DNA of 19,918 nucleotides from positions 1 through 19,918 of the forward strand of contig JAJAZM010000182.1 in NCBI GenBank assembly GCA_026785645.1. Reading direction: 5' to 3'. Below are positions 6,697 to 14,105 of the stretch, in pieces. The notes under the pieces were generated by a model that had not been told where the DNA came from, ran no database searches, and saw only the letters and a program-made list of their open reading frames with translations. This DNA is from Sphingomonas bacterium (GTDB lineage: Bacteria > Pseudomonadota > Alphaproteobacteria > Sphingomonadales > Sphingomonadaceae). Each line of letters opens with the position of its first letter. The stretch's first letter is position 1. Made by a program: the position numbers and the translations under genes.

Positions 6697-6966
6697 ATGA
6701 AGAAGATTTCTTTCGCGCTGGTTGGCGCTGCCAGCCTCGCCCTCGCCGCTTGCGGTGGTAAGGGTGACGATGCTCTGGCCGAGAACGTCCAGGAAAATTA
6801 CGAAAATGCCGCCGAGAATCTCGATGCCATGGCGGTCAACACCACCGGCGCCGAAGCTGCAACGCTTTCCAATCAGGCCGATGCCCTCGAAGCCGAGGGC
6901 GCGCGCAAGGAAGAAGCGATCGACGACGCCGATGTCAATTCGGCCAATGCCGTCAACGCGATGTAA
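6697..6966 (+). CDS. small acidic lipoprotein
   Basis: An 89-aa protein with a lipoprotein signal (MKKISFALVGAASLALAAC; Cys at residue 19). The mature part is strongly acidic and Ala/Asn/Glu-rich, probably one or two long helices (NVQENYENAAENLDAMA..., then AATLSNQADALEAEGARKEEAI). ATG at 6697 has AAGGGG 6 nt upstream; the open frame extends back into the promoter region and I reject that part. It has its own EcfG-type promoter and a strong terminator (7001-7034), so it is a single-gene unit, probably induced in the general stress response. A function in the envelope is inferred only from the lipobox. Confidence 0.85.
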   Translation: MKKISFALVGAASLALAACGGKGDDALAENVQENYENAAENLDAMAVNTTGAEAATLSNQADALEAEGARKEEAIDDADVNSANAVNAM

Positions 6967-7000
6967 TCGCTTTGCACCATCTTCGGATGGTTCGAACTAC

Positions 7001-7034
7001 AAGGCCGGTGCCGTTCGCGGCGCCGGCCTTTTTT
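7001..7034 (+). terminator. rho-independent terminator of the small lipoprotein gene
   Basis: AAGGCCGGTGCC and GGCGCCGGCCTT form a 12-bp stem (one G-T pair) around a 6-nt loop, followed by a run of T to 7034. It starts 34 nt after the stop codon. Confidence 0.9.
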
Positions 7035-7063
7035 GTTGTGCCGACCTCGCCTAGGTCATCGCC

Positions 7064-7837
7064 ATGACCAACCCCGCCATTCCCGCCGCGACCCTTATCG
7101 TGATGCGTGATCGTGACGGCGCGCCGCCCGAGTTGCTGATGGTCGAGCGCAGCGCCGCCATGGCGTTTGCCGGCGGCGCTATGGTCTTCCCGGGCGGACG
7201 CGTGGACTCGGCTGACGAGTCCGCTGCAGAAGCCCATGACCAACCCGACGCCGCCGCGCGAATCGCCGCGATCCGCGAGACGATCGAGGAAAGTTCGGTG
7301 GCGGCCGGGCTCTCGCCGATTCCCGATCCCGCGATTATCGCAAGGCTCGCCCAAGCACTTCATTCGGGAATGCAGTTCACCGACCTTTTGACACAACAGG
7401 GTCTGACGCTCGACCTGGCTGCGCTGACGCCGTTCGCGCGGTGGAAGCCCGCGTTCCACCAGGCGCGAATTTTCGACACCTTGTTCTTTGTTGTGCGTGC
7501 GCCGCCCGGCGACTGGCACCCGACCCCCCAGCCGGGCGAATGCGAGGCAGTGCTGTGGATCAGCGCGGCCGACTTGCTCAATCGAATCGCGGCGGGCCAG
7601 GCGACCGCGATCTTCCCGACCATCCGCAACCTCGAGCGCCTGGCGCAACATGCAAGCGTCGCTGCGGCACAAGCCGACGCCGCCGCCCACCCGATCACGA
7701 CGATCACCCCGTGGATCGAGGAGAGCGACGGCATCCAATATCTGCGCATTCCCGAGGGTCTCGGCTATCCCGTCACCCGCGAGCCGCTCGACACCGTCCG
7801 CCGCGGGGTCGGGGCGGCCTCTTTTCCAGCCGCGTGA
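7064..7837 (+). CDS. Nudix hydrolase, NUDT19-like
   Basis: A 257-aa Nudix-superfamily protein. The N-terminal strand AATLIVMRDRDG and the MVFPGGRVD loop (residues 40-48) are followed, after an unusually long insert, by the second half of the box, RETIEESSV (residues 71-79). The catalytic E72, E75 and E76 are kept, while the usual Gly is Ser. The split box and length fit the NUDT19-like group, whose eukaryotic members act on acyl-CoA; the bacterial substrate is not known. ATG at 7064 has no strong ribosome binding site (CCTAGGTCATCGCC precedes it). The TGA stop overlaps the start of the extensin-like gene, so the two are likely co-transcribed. Confidence 0.85.
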   Translation: MTNPAIPAATLIVMRDRDGAPPELLMVERSAAMAFAGGAMVFPGGRVDSADESAAEAHDQPDAAARIAAIRETIEESSVAAGLSPIPDPAIIARLAQALHSGMQFTDLLTQQGLTLDLAALTPFARWKPAFHQARIFDTLFFVVRAPPGDWHPTPQPGECEAVLWISAADLLNRIAAGQATAIFPTIRNLERLAQHASVAAAQADAAAHPITTITPWIEESDGIQYLRIPEGLGYPVTREPLDTVRRGVGAASFPAA

Positions 7838-8556
7838 GCCGGGCGCTCAAGCGCTGGTTGATGCTCGCCATCGCCGCGATCCTACTGATCGTCGCGCTGA
7901 TCGAGGGCAGCGCTTATGTCGCCGCTCATCCGCAGGACGTGCCGTGGACCACGCTCGACCTCGACCAGCCGATCGGCCGCTTCACCGGCCCCAAGCTCGC
8001 CGCCTTGGGCGAGGATCCGCGTCGCTGCCGCGCCCTGCTCGCCGAGGGCGGGGTGCAGGACCGGGCCGCAGCGACGATCGAAGCCTCCGCGCCATGCGGT
8101 TATGCCGACGGGATGCGACTGGTCCGCGAGACCCAATACCGCCCGGCTGGCCTGGTCACCTCCTGCCCGGTCGCCGCCGCGCTGGCGATCTGGGAGCGCG
8201 ACATTCTCCAGCCCGCCGCACTGCGCCACTTCGGCCGACGGATCACGGCGATCGACCATGCCGGAAGCTATTCGTGCCGCCGCATCGGGAGTGGCCCCGA
8301 AGGTCGGTTCAGCGAACATGCCACGGCCGACGCGGTCGACATTCTCGGCTTCCGCCTCGCCGACGGTCGGCGCGTCAGCGTGCTCCGCGACTGGACCGGC
8401 GACCCGTCGCGCGCCGCCTTCCTTCGCGAGGTGCGCGACGGCGGCTGTCGCTTGTTCAGTACCGCCTTGTCGCCCGGCTATAATGCCGCCCACGCCGATC
8501 ACCTGCATTTCGACCAAGCCGCGCGCGGCGCCGTCGGCGGGCGGCTGTGCCGTTAG
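7834..8556 (+). CDS. extensin-like family protein
   Basis: A 240-aa protein with an N-terminal membrane helix (residues 8-24, WLMLAIAAILLIVALIE) and a periplasmic extensin-like C-terminal domain (PF06904), about residues 55-240. Six Cys lie in the domain (65, 88, 111, 148, 205, 239) and suggest disulphides. SEHATADAVDI (H162, D166/D169) and HADHLHFD (H220, D222, H223, H225) match the metal-site pattern shared with D,D-peptidase-like folds, so a cell-wall hydrolytic role is possible but unproven. The start is GTG at 7834, overlapping the Nudix TGA (GTGA); ATG at 7861 would remove most of the helix's leading residues. Confidence 0.88.
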   Translation: MSRALKRWLMLAIAAILLIVALIEGSAYVAAHPQDVPWTTLDLDQPIGRFTGPKLAALGEDPRRCRALLAEGGVQDRAAATIEASAPCGYADGMRLVRETQYRPAGLVTSCPVAAALAIWERDILQPAALRHFGRRITAIDHAGSYSCRRIGSGPEGRFSEHATADAVDILGFRLADGRRVSVLRDWTGDPSRAAFLREVRDGGCRLFSTALSPGYNAAHADHLHFDQAARGAVGGRLCR

Positions 8557-8597
8557 CGTCGGGCAGCTAAGACTTCACGGGTCGCGCCGCGCCCATA

Positions 8598-8635
8598 GAA
8601 AAAGGGCCCGCACCGATCGGCGCGAGCCCCTTTAA
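8598..8635 (-). terminator. terminator between convergent extensin-like and SWIB genes
   Basis: A G/C-rich stem (minus strand AAAGGGGCTCGC with GTGCGGGCCCTTTTT) lies between the two convergent genes. The T-run is better on the minus strand (five T), so it mainly ends the SWIB transcript. On the plus strand it has only three T and may act weakly for the extensin-like gene. Confidence 0.75.
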
Positions 8636-8655
8636 GCCAGCGGCTTGCGCCGGGC

Positions 8656-8931
8656 CTATTTCAGATGGTTGGACAGATGCTTGTTCATCTCGAACATCGT
8701 GCAGCTATCCTTGCCGAAGACCTTCTTTAATTTGTCGTCGGCTAGGATTTCCCGCTTGTTGGCAGGGTTTTGCAGATTGTTCTTGCGAATATGATCCCAT
8801 ACCTTCGAAACCACTTCGCTGCGCGGCATCGGATCGTTGCCGATGATCGCGCCCAATTCGGCCGACGGTTGAACCGGGCGAGCAAGTCCGCCCCCTGCTT
8901 TACGACCAGTCCCGCCTGCTGCTTTTGCCAT
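8656..8931 (-). CDS. SWIB/MDM2 domain protein
   Basis: A 91-aa basic protein. After a Gly/Ala/Lys-rich leader (MAKAAGGTGRKAGGG) comes one SWIB domain, residues about 20-91. It has LGAIIGNDPMPRSEVVSKVW, DHIRKNNLQNPANKREILAD and a C-terminal FEMNKHLSNHLK, all typical of the stand-alone bacterial SWIB proteins also found in chlamydiae and many alphaproteobacteria. A link to DNA topology or chromatin-like functions has been proposed for relatives but is not shown. ATG at 8931 is fixed by AGGAGGG 5 nt upstream; the open frame extends 13 codons further without a ribosome binding site. Confidence 0.92.
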   Translation of the reverse strand: MAKAAGGTGRKAGGGLARPVQPSAELGAIIGNDPMPRSEVVSKVWDHIRKNNLQNPANKREILADDKLKKVFGKDSCTMFEMNKHLSNHLK

Positions 8932-8958
8932 GTGGCCCTCCTGTTGTGTTCGGTGATC

Positions 8959-8987
8959 GATAGAGCGCAATCCAAAGCGCTTGGCAA
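8959..8987 (-). promoter_or_regulatory. candidate promoter of the SWIB gene
   Basis: Minus-strand TTGCCA (8982-8987) and TCTATC (8959-8964) are spaced 17 nt apart, with the predicted start about 20 nt before the SWIB ATG. The -35 is close to consensus and the -10 is poor. The SWIB gene therefore need not depend on read-through from ldcA. Confidence 0.4.
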
Positions 8988-9009
8988 TGCCCTGTTGTGA
9001 GGGGACGCC

Positions 9010-9822
9010 TCAGAGGCGCGACGGGCCGAACGGGACGACCTTGTTGCCCGCATCATGGCCGATATCGGCCTGGCCGCCGAACGCGATCCCCGAGCGGTCG
9101 CACCAGTCGCGAACGATCGCCTTTTCATCTCTCGAAAATTCTGGTTCGTTTTCAACAACATAACTTACCCTTCCGAGACGCAACCTACGGATGGTGCGAA
9201 TGGCCGATGCGCCAGTCAGGTGGAACATCGCGCGGTCAATCCGATAATATTGCTCGCTGACCTCCTCGATCAGCAAGTCGCGTCCGGCCATGTCGGGTTC
9301 GATCGAAGTGCCAAGTAAATTCGACAGCACGGTCAAGTTGAAGGCCATCGCCGGGCCATTGAGGCCAGTCTCCAGCGCTGAGTCGCTGCGCTGCACAATA
9401 TAGTCGAGCGCGCGACCCACCGCCGCCTCCCCGCCGTCGCGCAGCACATCCTGCGGCATCGGGCCATGTGCCACCTCGAGCCCGACCTTGTGAAAGGCAG
9501 CGAGCAGGAAGCCGGCATCGCTATAACCGAGATAGAGTTTGCGCTTCGCCGCATCGGGCAAGTCGAGAGCCGCTGCCTCGGCAATGCGGTTCGATCCATA
9601 GCCGCCGCGCGCGAACCAGATGGCATCGACATCGGGATCGGCCATCACCTCGCGCAATGCCGCCAGCCGCGCCGCATCGGGCCCGGCGAAATGGCCATCG
9701 GTCAGGAAACATTGCGGGTGGACGACAAGCGCGCAATCGCCCCGCTCCGCCACAATTGTCGCAACCCGCTCGGCCGCCTCGCGCTTCAGGCTGCAACTCG
9801 GCGCAACAATTGCAATCTTCAT
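9010..9822 (-). CDS. ldcA: LD-carboxypeptidase, peptidase family S66
   Basis: A 270-aa cytoplasmic serine peptidase of family S66. Members remove the terminal D-Ala from murein tetrapeptides during peptidoglycan recycling, giving the tripeptide. The Ser-Glu-His triad is visible: S101 in LGYSDAG, E186/E187 in LIEEVSEQYYRIDR and H256 in GGQADIGHDAGN. The FARGGYGSNRI motif ahead of the Ser is also typical. It is somewhat shorter than the roughly 300-aa enzymes of gammaproteobacteria. No signal peptide is seen. ATG at 9822 has GAGGGATTAG upstream. It is divergent, with a 59-nt gap, from a Mur ligase that could use its product. Confidence 0.92.
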   Translation of the reverse strand: MKIAIVAPSCSLKREAAERVATIVAERGDCALVVHPQCFLTDGHFAGPDAARLAALREVMADPDVDAIWFARGGYGSNRIAEAAALDLPDAAKRKLYLGYSDAGFLLAAFHKVGLEVAHGPMPQDVLRDGGEAAVGRALDYIVQRSDSALETGLNGPAMAFNLTVLSNLLGTSIEPDMAGRDLLIEEVSEQYYRIDRAMFHLTGASAIRTIRRLRLGRVSYVVENEPEFSRDEKAIVRDWCDRSGIAFGGQADIGHDAGNKVVPFGPSRL

Positions 9823-9881
9823 CGGCTCTAATCCCTCGGCGCCAATTGCAAGCCGGCCCGCATCGCCATAGGGCAGCGGCG

Positions 9882-11264
9882 ATGAGCAATTCCACCTCCT
9901 TCTTCTTCTGCGGCATCGGCGGCAGCGGCATGTTGCCCCTAGCCTCGATCCTTCGCGCCCGCGGCGCGCGGGTCGCCGGCTCGGACCGTTCGCTCGATGC
10001 CGGCCGGCTGGGTTCCAAATTCGATTACCTCCGCTCGCTCGGGATCCCGCTGTTTCCGCAGGACGGCAGCGGGCTGGCCGAGGGCATGACCCTGGTCACC
10101 TCGGCGGCGGTCGAAGCGACCATCCCCGACGTCGTCCGCGCAGCCGAGATCGAGCTCGACCGCGTCACTCGTCCCCAGTTGCTCGCGCAATTGCTCAACG
10201 CCGCCCAGCGCAGCGTCGCAGTCGGCGGAACGAGCGGCAAATCGACCGTCACCGGGATGATCGGCTGGATCCTTCACGCCTGCCACCGCCAGCCGACGGT
10301 GATGAATGGTGCGGTGATGAAGAATTTCGTCTCGCCGTCCTCGCCTTTCTCGAGCGCGCTGGTCGGCGATCCCGAACTGTTCGTCAGCGAAGTCGATGAG
10401 AGCGACGGGTCGATCTCGCTCTACCGCCCGTCGGTCGCGGTGCTGACCAATGTCAGCCTCGACCACCACTCGATGGACGAATTGCGCAGCCTGTTCGGCG
10501 CCTTCCTGTCGCGTGCCGGCAAAGCGGTGCTCAATCTCGACGATCCCGAAACCCGCGCCATGGCCAGCATCTTGCGCGATCCCGCGGGCTATGGCTTCGA
10601 CAGCCCTGGCGCGGCATTCAGCGGCCGCGATCTCCAACTCGGGCCGAATGACTGCGCCTTCACGGTCGAGGCCAATGGCGACAGCGCCCGGGTCGAGCTC
10701 CAGGTCCCGGGCCGGCACAATGCCTCCAATGCACTCGCTGCCATCGCGGCATCGGTTTCGCTCGGGGTCGCCCTGCCCGACGCCGCCGCCGCGCTCGGCA
10801 GGTTCGAGGGACTGAAGCGACGGCTCGAGATCGTCGGCAGCAGCAACGGCGTCACATTGATCGACGATTTCGCACATAATCCCGACAAGATTGCCGCCAG
10901 CCTCGACACGCTAGCGGCGCATCCCGGGCGCTTGCTGGTGATGTTCCAGCCGCATGGCTTCGGCCCGCTCGCCAAGATGGGCGACGAGCTTGCCGCGACC
11001 TTCGCTCACGGGCTTCGCTGTGGCGACCGGCTCTACGTGCCCGATCCGGTTTACCACGGCGGGACGGTCGACAAGGCGCGCGGCTCCAGCTGGTTCGCCG
11101 AGGCGATTTGCGCCCTTGGCGGCGACGCGCTGCATGTGCCCGACCGCGCGGCAATCGGCGATGCTCTAATCGCCGACGCCGCCACCGGCGACCGGATCGT
11201 GATCATGGGCGCACGCGACGACACACTTAGCGAATTCGCCGCCGACCTCCTGGCGCGGCTCTAG
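9882..11264 (+). CDS. Mur ligase, MurC/Mpl-like (candidate tripeptide recycling ligase)
   Basis: A 460-aa ATP-dependent Mur ligase. The N-terminal UDP-binding domain starts FFFCGIGGSGMLPLA. The P-loop is GGTSGKST (residues 115-122), where most MurC/Mpl have GTHGKT. The central domain has VSEVDESDGS and LTNVSLDHH, and the C-terminal domain carries PGRHNASNALAA and DDFAHNPDKI. The length fits both MurC (adds L-Ala to UDP-MurNAc) and Mpl (adds recycled murein tripeptide). Divergence from an LD-carboxypeptidase gene, and the usual placement of murC in the division cluster, make Mpl the better guess, but the altered P-loop leaves room for another substrate. ATG at 9882 gives the expected N-terminus; the ribosome binding site is weak, and the long upstream open frame overlaps ldcA and is rejected. 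Confidence 0.85.
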   Translation: MSNSTSFFFCGIGGSGMLPLASILRARGARVAGSDRSLDAGRLGSKFDYLRSLGIPLFPQDGSGLAEGMTLVTSAAVEATIPDVVRAAEIELDRVTRPQLLAQLLNAAQRSVAVGGTSGKSTVTGMIGWILHACHRQPTVMNGAVMKNFVSPSSPFSSALVGDPELFVSEVDESDGSISLYRPSVAVLTNVSLDHHSMDELRSLFGAFLSRAGKAVLNLDDPETRAMASILRDPAGYGFDSPGAAFSGRDLQLGPNDCAFTVEANGDSARVELQVPGRHNASNALAAIAASVSLGVALPDAAAALGRFEGLKRRLEIVGSSNGVTLIDDFAHNPDKIAASLDTLAAHPGRLLVMFQPHGFGPLAKMGDELAATFAHGLRCGDRLYVPDPVYHGGTVDKARGSSWFAEAICALGGDALHVPDRAAIGDALIADAATGDRIVIMGARDDTLSEFAADLLARL

Positions 11265-11265
11265 C

Positions 11266-11742
11266 TTGTCCCACCTGTTCCTCGATTGCGACGGGGTGCT
11301 GGCCGACTTCGACGCGGCGGCGACCGACTTGCTCGGCATGACGTCGCAGGAGTTCCAGGATGCACACGGCAAAGGCGAATTCTGGCGGCGGCTTGCCCAA
11401 GCCGCCGATTTCTATGGTTCGCTGCCCCTGATGCCCGATGCGCGCTTGCTGTTCGACGCGGTGGCGCATCTTTCGCCGACCATCCTCACCGGGCTTCCGA
11501 TCGGCAATTGGGCGGCGCCGCAGAAGGTCCGCTGGGCGGCGACCCATTTCCCCGGAACGCCGATCATCACCACCATGGCGCGCGACAAGTTCCGCCACAT
11601 GACCGGCGCCGACGTGCTGGTCGACGACCGCGCCGATCACCGCCCTGCGTGGGAAGATGCCGGTGGGACTTTCATCCATCACGAAAATGCGGAGCGCAGC
11701 ATCGCCGCGCTCCGCACCAAATTTCCGTCGATCGCGGTCTAG
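11266..11742 (+). CDS. HAD-type 5'(3')-deoxyribonucleotidase-like phosphatase
   Basis: A 158-aa HAD-superfamily protein similar to the NT5C group (PF06941), which dephosphorylates (deoxy)nucleoside monophosphates. Motif I is FLDCDGVLADFD near the N-terminus (nucleophile D and general acid D). ILTGLP in the middle fits motif II. The ITTMARDKFRHMTGADVLVDDRADH region carries the motif III lysine and motif IV acids. The start is most likely TTG at 11266, one nucleotide after the Mur ligase stop; no ATG lies close enough to keep motif I. Coupling to the ligase suggests co-expression. The stop overlaps that of the convergent gene in CTAG (11739-11742). Confidence 0.82.
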   Translation: MSHLFLDCDGVLADFDAAATDLLGMTSQEFQDAHGKGEFWRRLAQAADFYGSLPLMPDARLLFDAVAHLSPTILTGLPIGNWAAPQKVRWAATHFPGTPIITTMARDKFRHMTGADVLVDDRADHRPAWEDAGGTFIHHENAERSIAALRTKFPSIAV

Positions 11743-12290
11743 GCCGCCGCGGCCATGTCGACCTTCTCGACCCATTCGGGCCAGAACACCGGCTCGCGGT
11801 TCGACCAGCCCGGCGCGGTCGCCGCGCTTTCGCTGATCGACTGGAGCAGCACGCGCCGCTTTTCCGGGTGGAGATGCGGCAGCGCCGAAGCGGCGCAGAA
11901 CGCCGCCGGGAGCCATGGCCGGACGCTTGCGCCGAGCAGCCGCTCGTAAAGGAAGCGGAACGAGGCGAAGCTCGGCAGGCGATCCTGCCCGAGATCAAAG
12001 GCGGCGAGCGTCGCCAGCATCCCGAGGAACGGCTCGATCATGTCGAGCCCACTGTCGTCGGGGATTTGCATCCGAAGATGATCAATCTGTTTGTAGAAGC
12101 GGCCTTGGGCGCGGATCGAGGCGGCTTCGCCTTCGTCGCGCGCCCAAATGTCGATCGGGTCGGCACGGCCAAAGCCGATGTCGAGCGAGCGGCGGATGTA
12201 GCGCTGCGTCGCCTTCGGAAAACTGGCGAATTCCTTGAGCTCTGCAAGCAGCAGTGCCCCGCCTGCTGGCTGTTTGGTCCGCGTCGTCAT
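11739..12290 (-). CDS. conserved-type protein of unknown function
   Basis: A 183-aa soluble protein with no signal peptide or membrane helix. It is rich in Leu, Ala, Phe and Trp and appears mostly helical, with FPKATQRYIRRSLDIGFGRADPIDIW, GRFYKQIDHLRMQIPDD and an Ala-rich C-terminus (VEKVDMAAAA). I recognise no family. ATG at 12290 is preceded by AAGGAG about 9 nt upstream, and codon use looks like that of its neighbours, so it is very probably real. It is convergent with the HAD gene, sharing a CTAG stop overlap. Confidence 0.8.
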   Translation of the reverse strand: MTTRTKQPAGGALLLAELKEFASFPKATQRYIRRSLDIGFGRADPIDIWARDEGEAASIRAQGRFYKQIDHLRMQIPDDSGLDMIEPFLGMLATLAAFDLGQDRLPSFASFRFLYERLLGASVRPWLPAAFCAASALPHLHPEKRRVLLQSISESAATAPGWSNREPVFWPEWVEKVDMAAAA

Positions 12291-12347
12291 TTCCCCGACT
12301 CCTTTTGCCTGGGTCGGATCATGCGGTCAGCTTGGTTGCAAAATGCT

Positions 12348-12355
12348 TAACCATG
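12348..12355 (+). promoter_or_regulatory. possible CtrA-type half site
   Basis: TTAACCAT in the 192-nt gap upstream of the unknown gene at 12290 matches the half-site often given for the alphaproteobacterial regulator CtrA. It is a single short match without a second half, so it is weak evidence. Nothing else stands out in 12291-12482; no clear terminator follows the small gene that ends at 12483. Confidence 0.2.
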
Positions 12356-12482
12356 ATCCCACCCCCCGTTCACATTGAATCAAAGGGATAGGGTCGCGGC
12401 AAGGGCCAATATTTCACCCGGCCCGATTGGCACGGCAGGTGTGGGAATATTGCAACGGCGAGTCAGAGCGGCGGCGGCCGCG

Positions 12483-12719
12483 TTACTTTCTTTCGGGGAA
12501 GCTCGATGACGGCACCGGCTCGTTGCCGCCGGGCTGGGTCGCGGCGATCGGGTCGGACGCATCCATCGACTGGTCGGAACCGACATCGGTCTTGCTATCA
12601 AGGTCTTCGGGGTTCTTCTTCAATTTCAGTTCGAGCTCGCGCTCGGGGGCATTCTTCTGGGTCGCCGGGGGCGGCGTGCCCTGGTCGGCCGGGGCCTTGG
12701 AGTCAGGTTGATCGGTCAT
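12483..12719 (-). CDS. small hydrophilic, probably disordered protein
   Basis: A 78-aa protein with no hydrophobic segment, rich in Pro, Asp, Glu, Ser and Gln (MTDQPDSKAPADQGTPPP..., then ELELKLKKNPEDLDSKTD). It is probably intrinsically disordered, and I know no family function. ATG at 12719 has an excellent ribosome binding site (GGAGGAA, 8 nt spacing). A stress-type promoter sits 34 nt upstream of the ATG. Being single, small and under this promoter, it is a good candidate for a general-stress protein. It is divergent from the histidine kinase gene. Confidence 0.8.
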   Translation of the reverse strand: MTDQPDSKAPADQGTPPPATQKNAPERELELKLKKNPEDLDSKTDVGSDQSMDASDPIAATQPGGNEPVPSSSFPERK

Positions 12720-12752
12720 TCGGTTCGTTCCTCCCTCGAATGTGTCAAGCCA

Positions 12753-12778
12753 AACGAATATGGCGAGACTCGCGTTCC
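12753..12778 (-). promoter_or_regulatory. EcfG-type general stress promoter of the small disordered protein
   Basis: On the minus strand GGAAC (12774-12778) and CGTT (12753-12756) are separated by 17 nt, the same spacing as the site at 6617. It fits the EcfG pattern and predicts a short leader of about 25 nt that includes the GGAGGAA ribosome binding site. Confidence 0.7.
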
Positions 12779-12878
12779 CTGCTCATTCGTGGCGAGTGTT
12801 CGACGGAGCGCGGTGCCCCTTCTGCCAAGTGACGGGGGGCGGATTGCGTCTCGGGCAGCGCATTGCCAATGTCGGGCG

Positions 12879-14105
12879 ATGGCCTCAGCTCCCCCCAATG
12901 ACCTCCGTCGCTTCGCCGACTGGCGGCTCGCCCTCAAGACAATCCTCGGCTTCTGGCTAATCTATGCGCTGACCGTCGTCGCCCGCGCCTTGCTCGGCTC
13001 CGACCCGCTCGCGTTGCTCCAGAACAAGTTGCTGACGCTCGGCGTCGGGATTGTGCTGACCTTCCTGGTCTATGCCGCGATCGCGATGTTCGGCGGGCAG
13101 GACAGCAGTAACCGGCGCAAGGCAATCGTCGCCGGTATCGCTTCCTTCCTTGCCGCTTGCGCAATGGCCGGACTGCTGATGCTCGCCGACGGCAAGATGC
13201 GCGAGAGCAAGGAGATCTTCCGGCATACGGCAAAGGAGGGCGTGGTCATCTTCGAGCAGGGCAACAAAATCCGCATCGAACGTACCGCAGCGGAGCCGTT
13301 GGTGCTGACCCTGCCCGCGCTCAAGGACATCGAGGCCTCGAAAAAATTCCGCTACGCCGCCGACGCCGCGGTGATCTGGCTGTTCTTCTTTGCCGCGTGG
13401 AGCGCCTTCTACCTCGCGACAATTGCCCAGGCGCAGGCATTGCGCGCCCAGCGGCGCGCCGCCGCCGCCGAAACCGCCGCCCACACCGCGCAGGTCCGCG
13501 CGCTTCGCTACCAGGTCAATCCGCACTTCCTGTTCAACACGCTCAACTCCTTGTCCTCGCTGGTGATGACCGGCCGCACCGAGCGCGCCGAAGAAATGCT
13601 GCTCGCGCTGTCGACCTTCTTCCGCACCAGCCTGTCATTGAACCCCGTCGCCGATGTGACCTTGGCCGAAGAAATCGACTTGCAACGGCTTTATCTCGAT
13701 ATCGAGACGATCCGTTTCCCGAGCCGCCTCAAAGTCGCGATCGACGTCCCCAAGGATCTTGAAGATGTTCGCCTGCCCGCCTTGATCCTCCAACCTTTGG
13801 TCGAGAATGCGATTAAATATGGCGTCTCCCCGACCAGCGATGTGGTCACGCTGACGATTGCCGCAGAAGCGATCGGCGACGACCGGCTGTTGCTTCGCGT
13901 AACCAACAGCGGAAGTAAGGCTCCCCCAAAGCGACGCGGCCGCCGCGACAGCGACCGGATCGAGGGCACCGGGGTCGGCCTCGCCAATGTCTGCCAGCGG
14001 ATCGAGGCGCGCTTCGGGGCGGCTGCAACCTGCGAGTTTGGCCCGCTCGATAATGGCGGGTTCGAGGTCCGGTTGGCAATTCCGCGAGAGCTGCACGATG
14101 GATGA
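12879..14105 (+). CDS. LytS-type sensor histidine kinase
   Basis: A 408-aa inner-membrane kinase of the His_kinase/HATPase (PF06580, LytS/YehU) type. Four hydrophobic segments are seen at about 20-37, 50-70, 83-103 and 161-181, with a loop of about 57 residues between the third and fourth that could be the sensing part. A coiled linker (AQALRAQRRAAAAETAAHTAQ) leads to the phospho-acceptor box YQVNPHFLFNTLNSL (H216). The N box is LQPLVENAIKYG (N310) and the G box GTGVGLANV (from 363). ATG at 12879 keeps the whole membrane domain; the frame is open further upstream through the intergenic region. It overlaps the response regulator gene by 8 nt. No known sensor domain is recognised. Confidence 0.92.
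   Translation: MASAPPNDLRRFADWRLALKTILGFWLIYALTVVARALLGSDPLALLQNKLLTLGVGIVLTFLVYAAIAMFGGQDSSNRRKAIVAGIASFLAACAMAGLLMLADGKMRESKEIFRHTAKEGVVIFEQGNKIRIERTAAEPLVLTLPALKDIEASKKFRYAADAAVIWLFFFAAWSAFYLATIAQAQALRAQRRAAAAETAAHTAQVRALRYQVNPHFLFNTLNSLSSLVMTGRTERAEEMLLALSTFFRTSLSLNPVADVTLAEEIDLQRLYLDIETIRFPSRLKVAIDVPKDLEDVRLPALILQPLVENAIKYGVSPTSDVVTLTIAAEAIGDDRLLLRVTNSGSKAPPKRRGRRDSDRIEGTGVGLANVCQRIEARFGAAATCEFGPLDNGGFEVRLAIPRELHDG

Noticed and set aside
9468..9881. Upstream extension of the Mur ligase frame
   Set aside because: It is antisense to ldcA, is Arg/Pro-rich, and the Mur ligase domain begins exactly at the ATG at 9882.
12427..12711. Plus-strand 94-aa frame
   Set aside because: It is antisense to the small disordered protein, which has a far better ribosome binding site and its own promoter.
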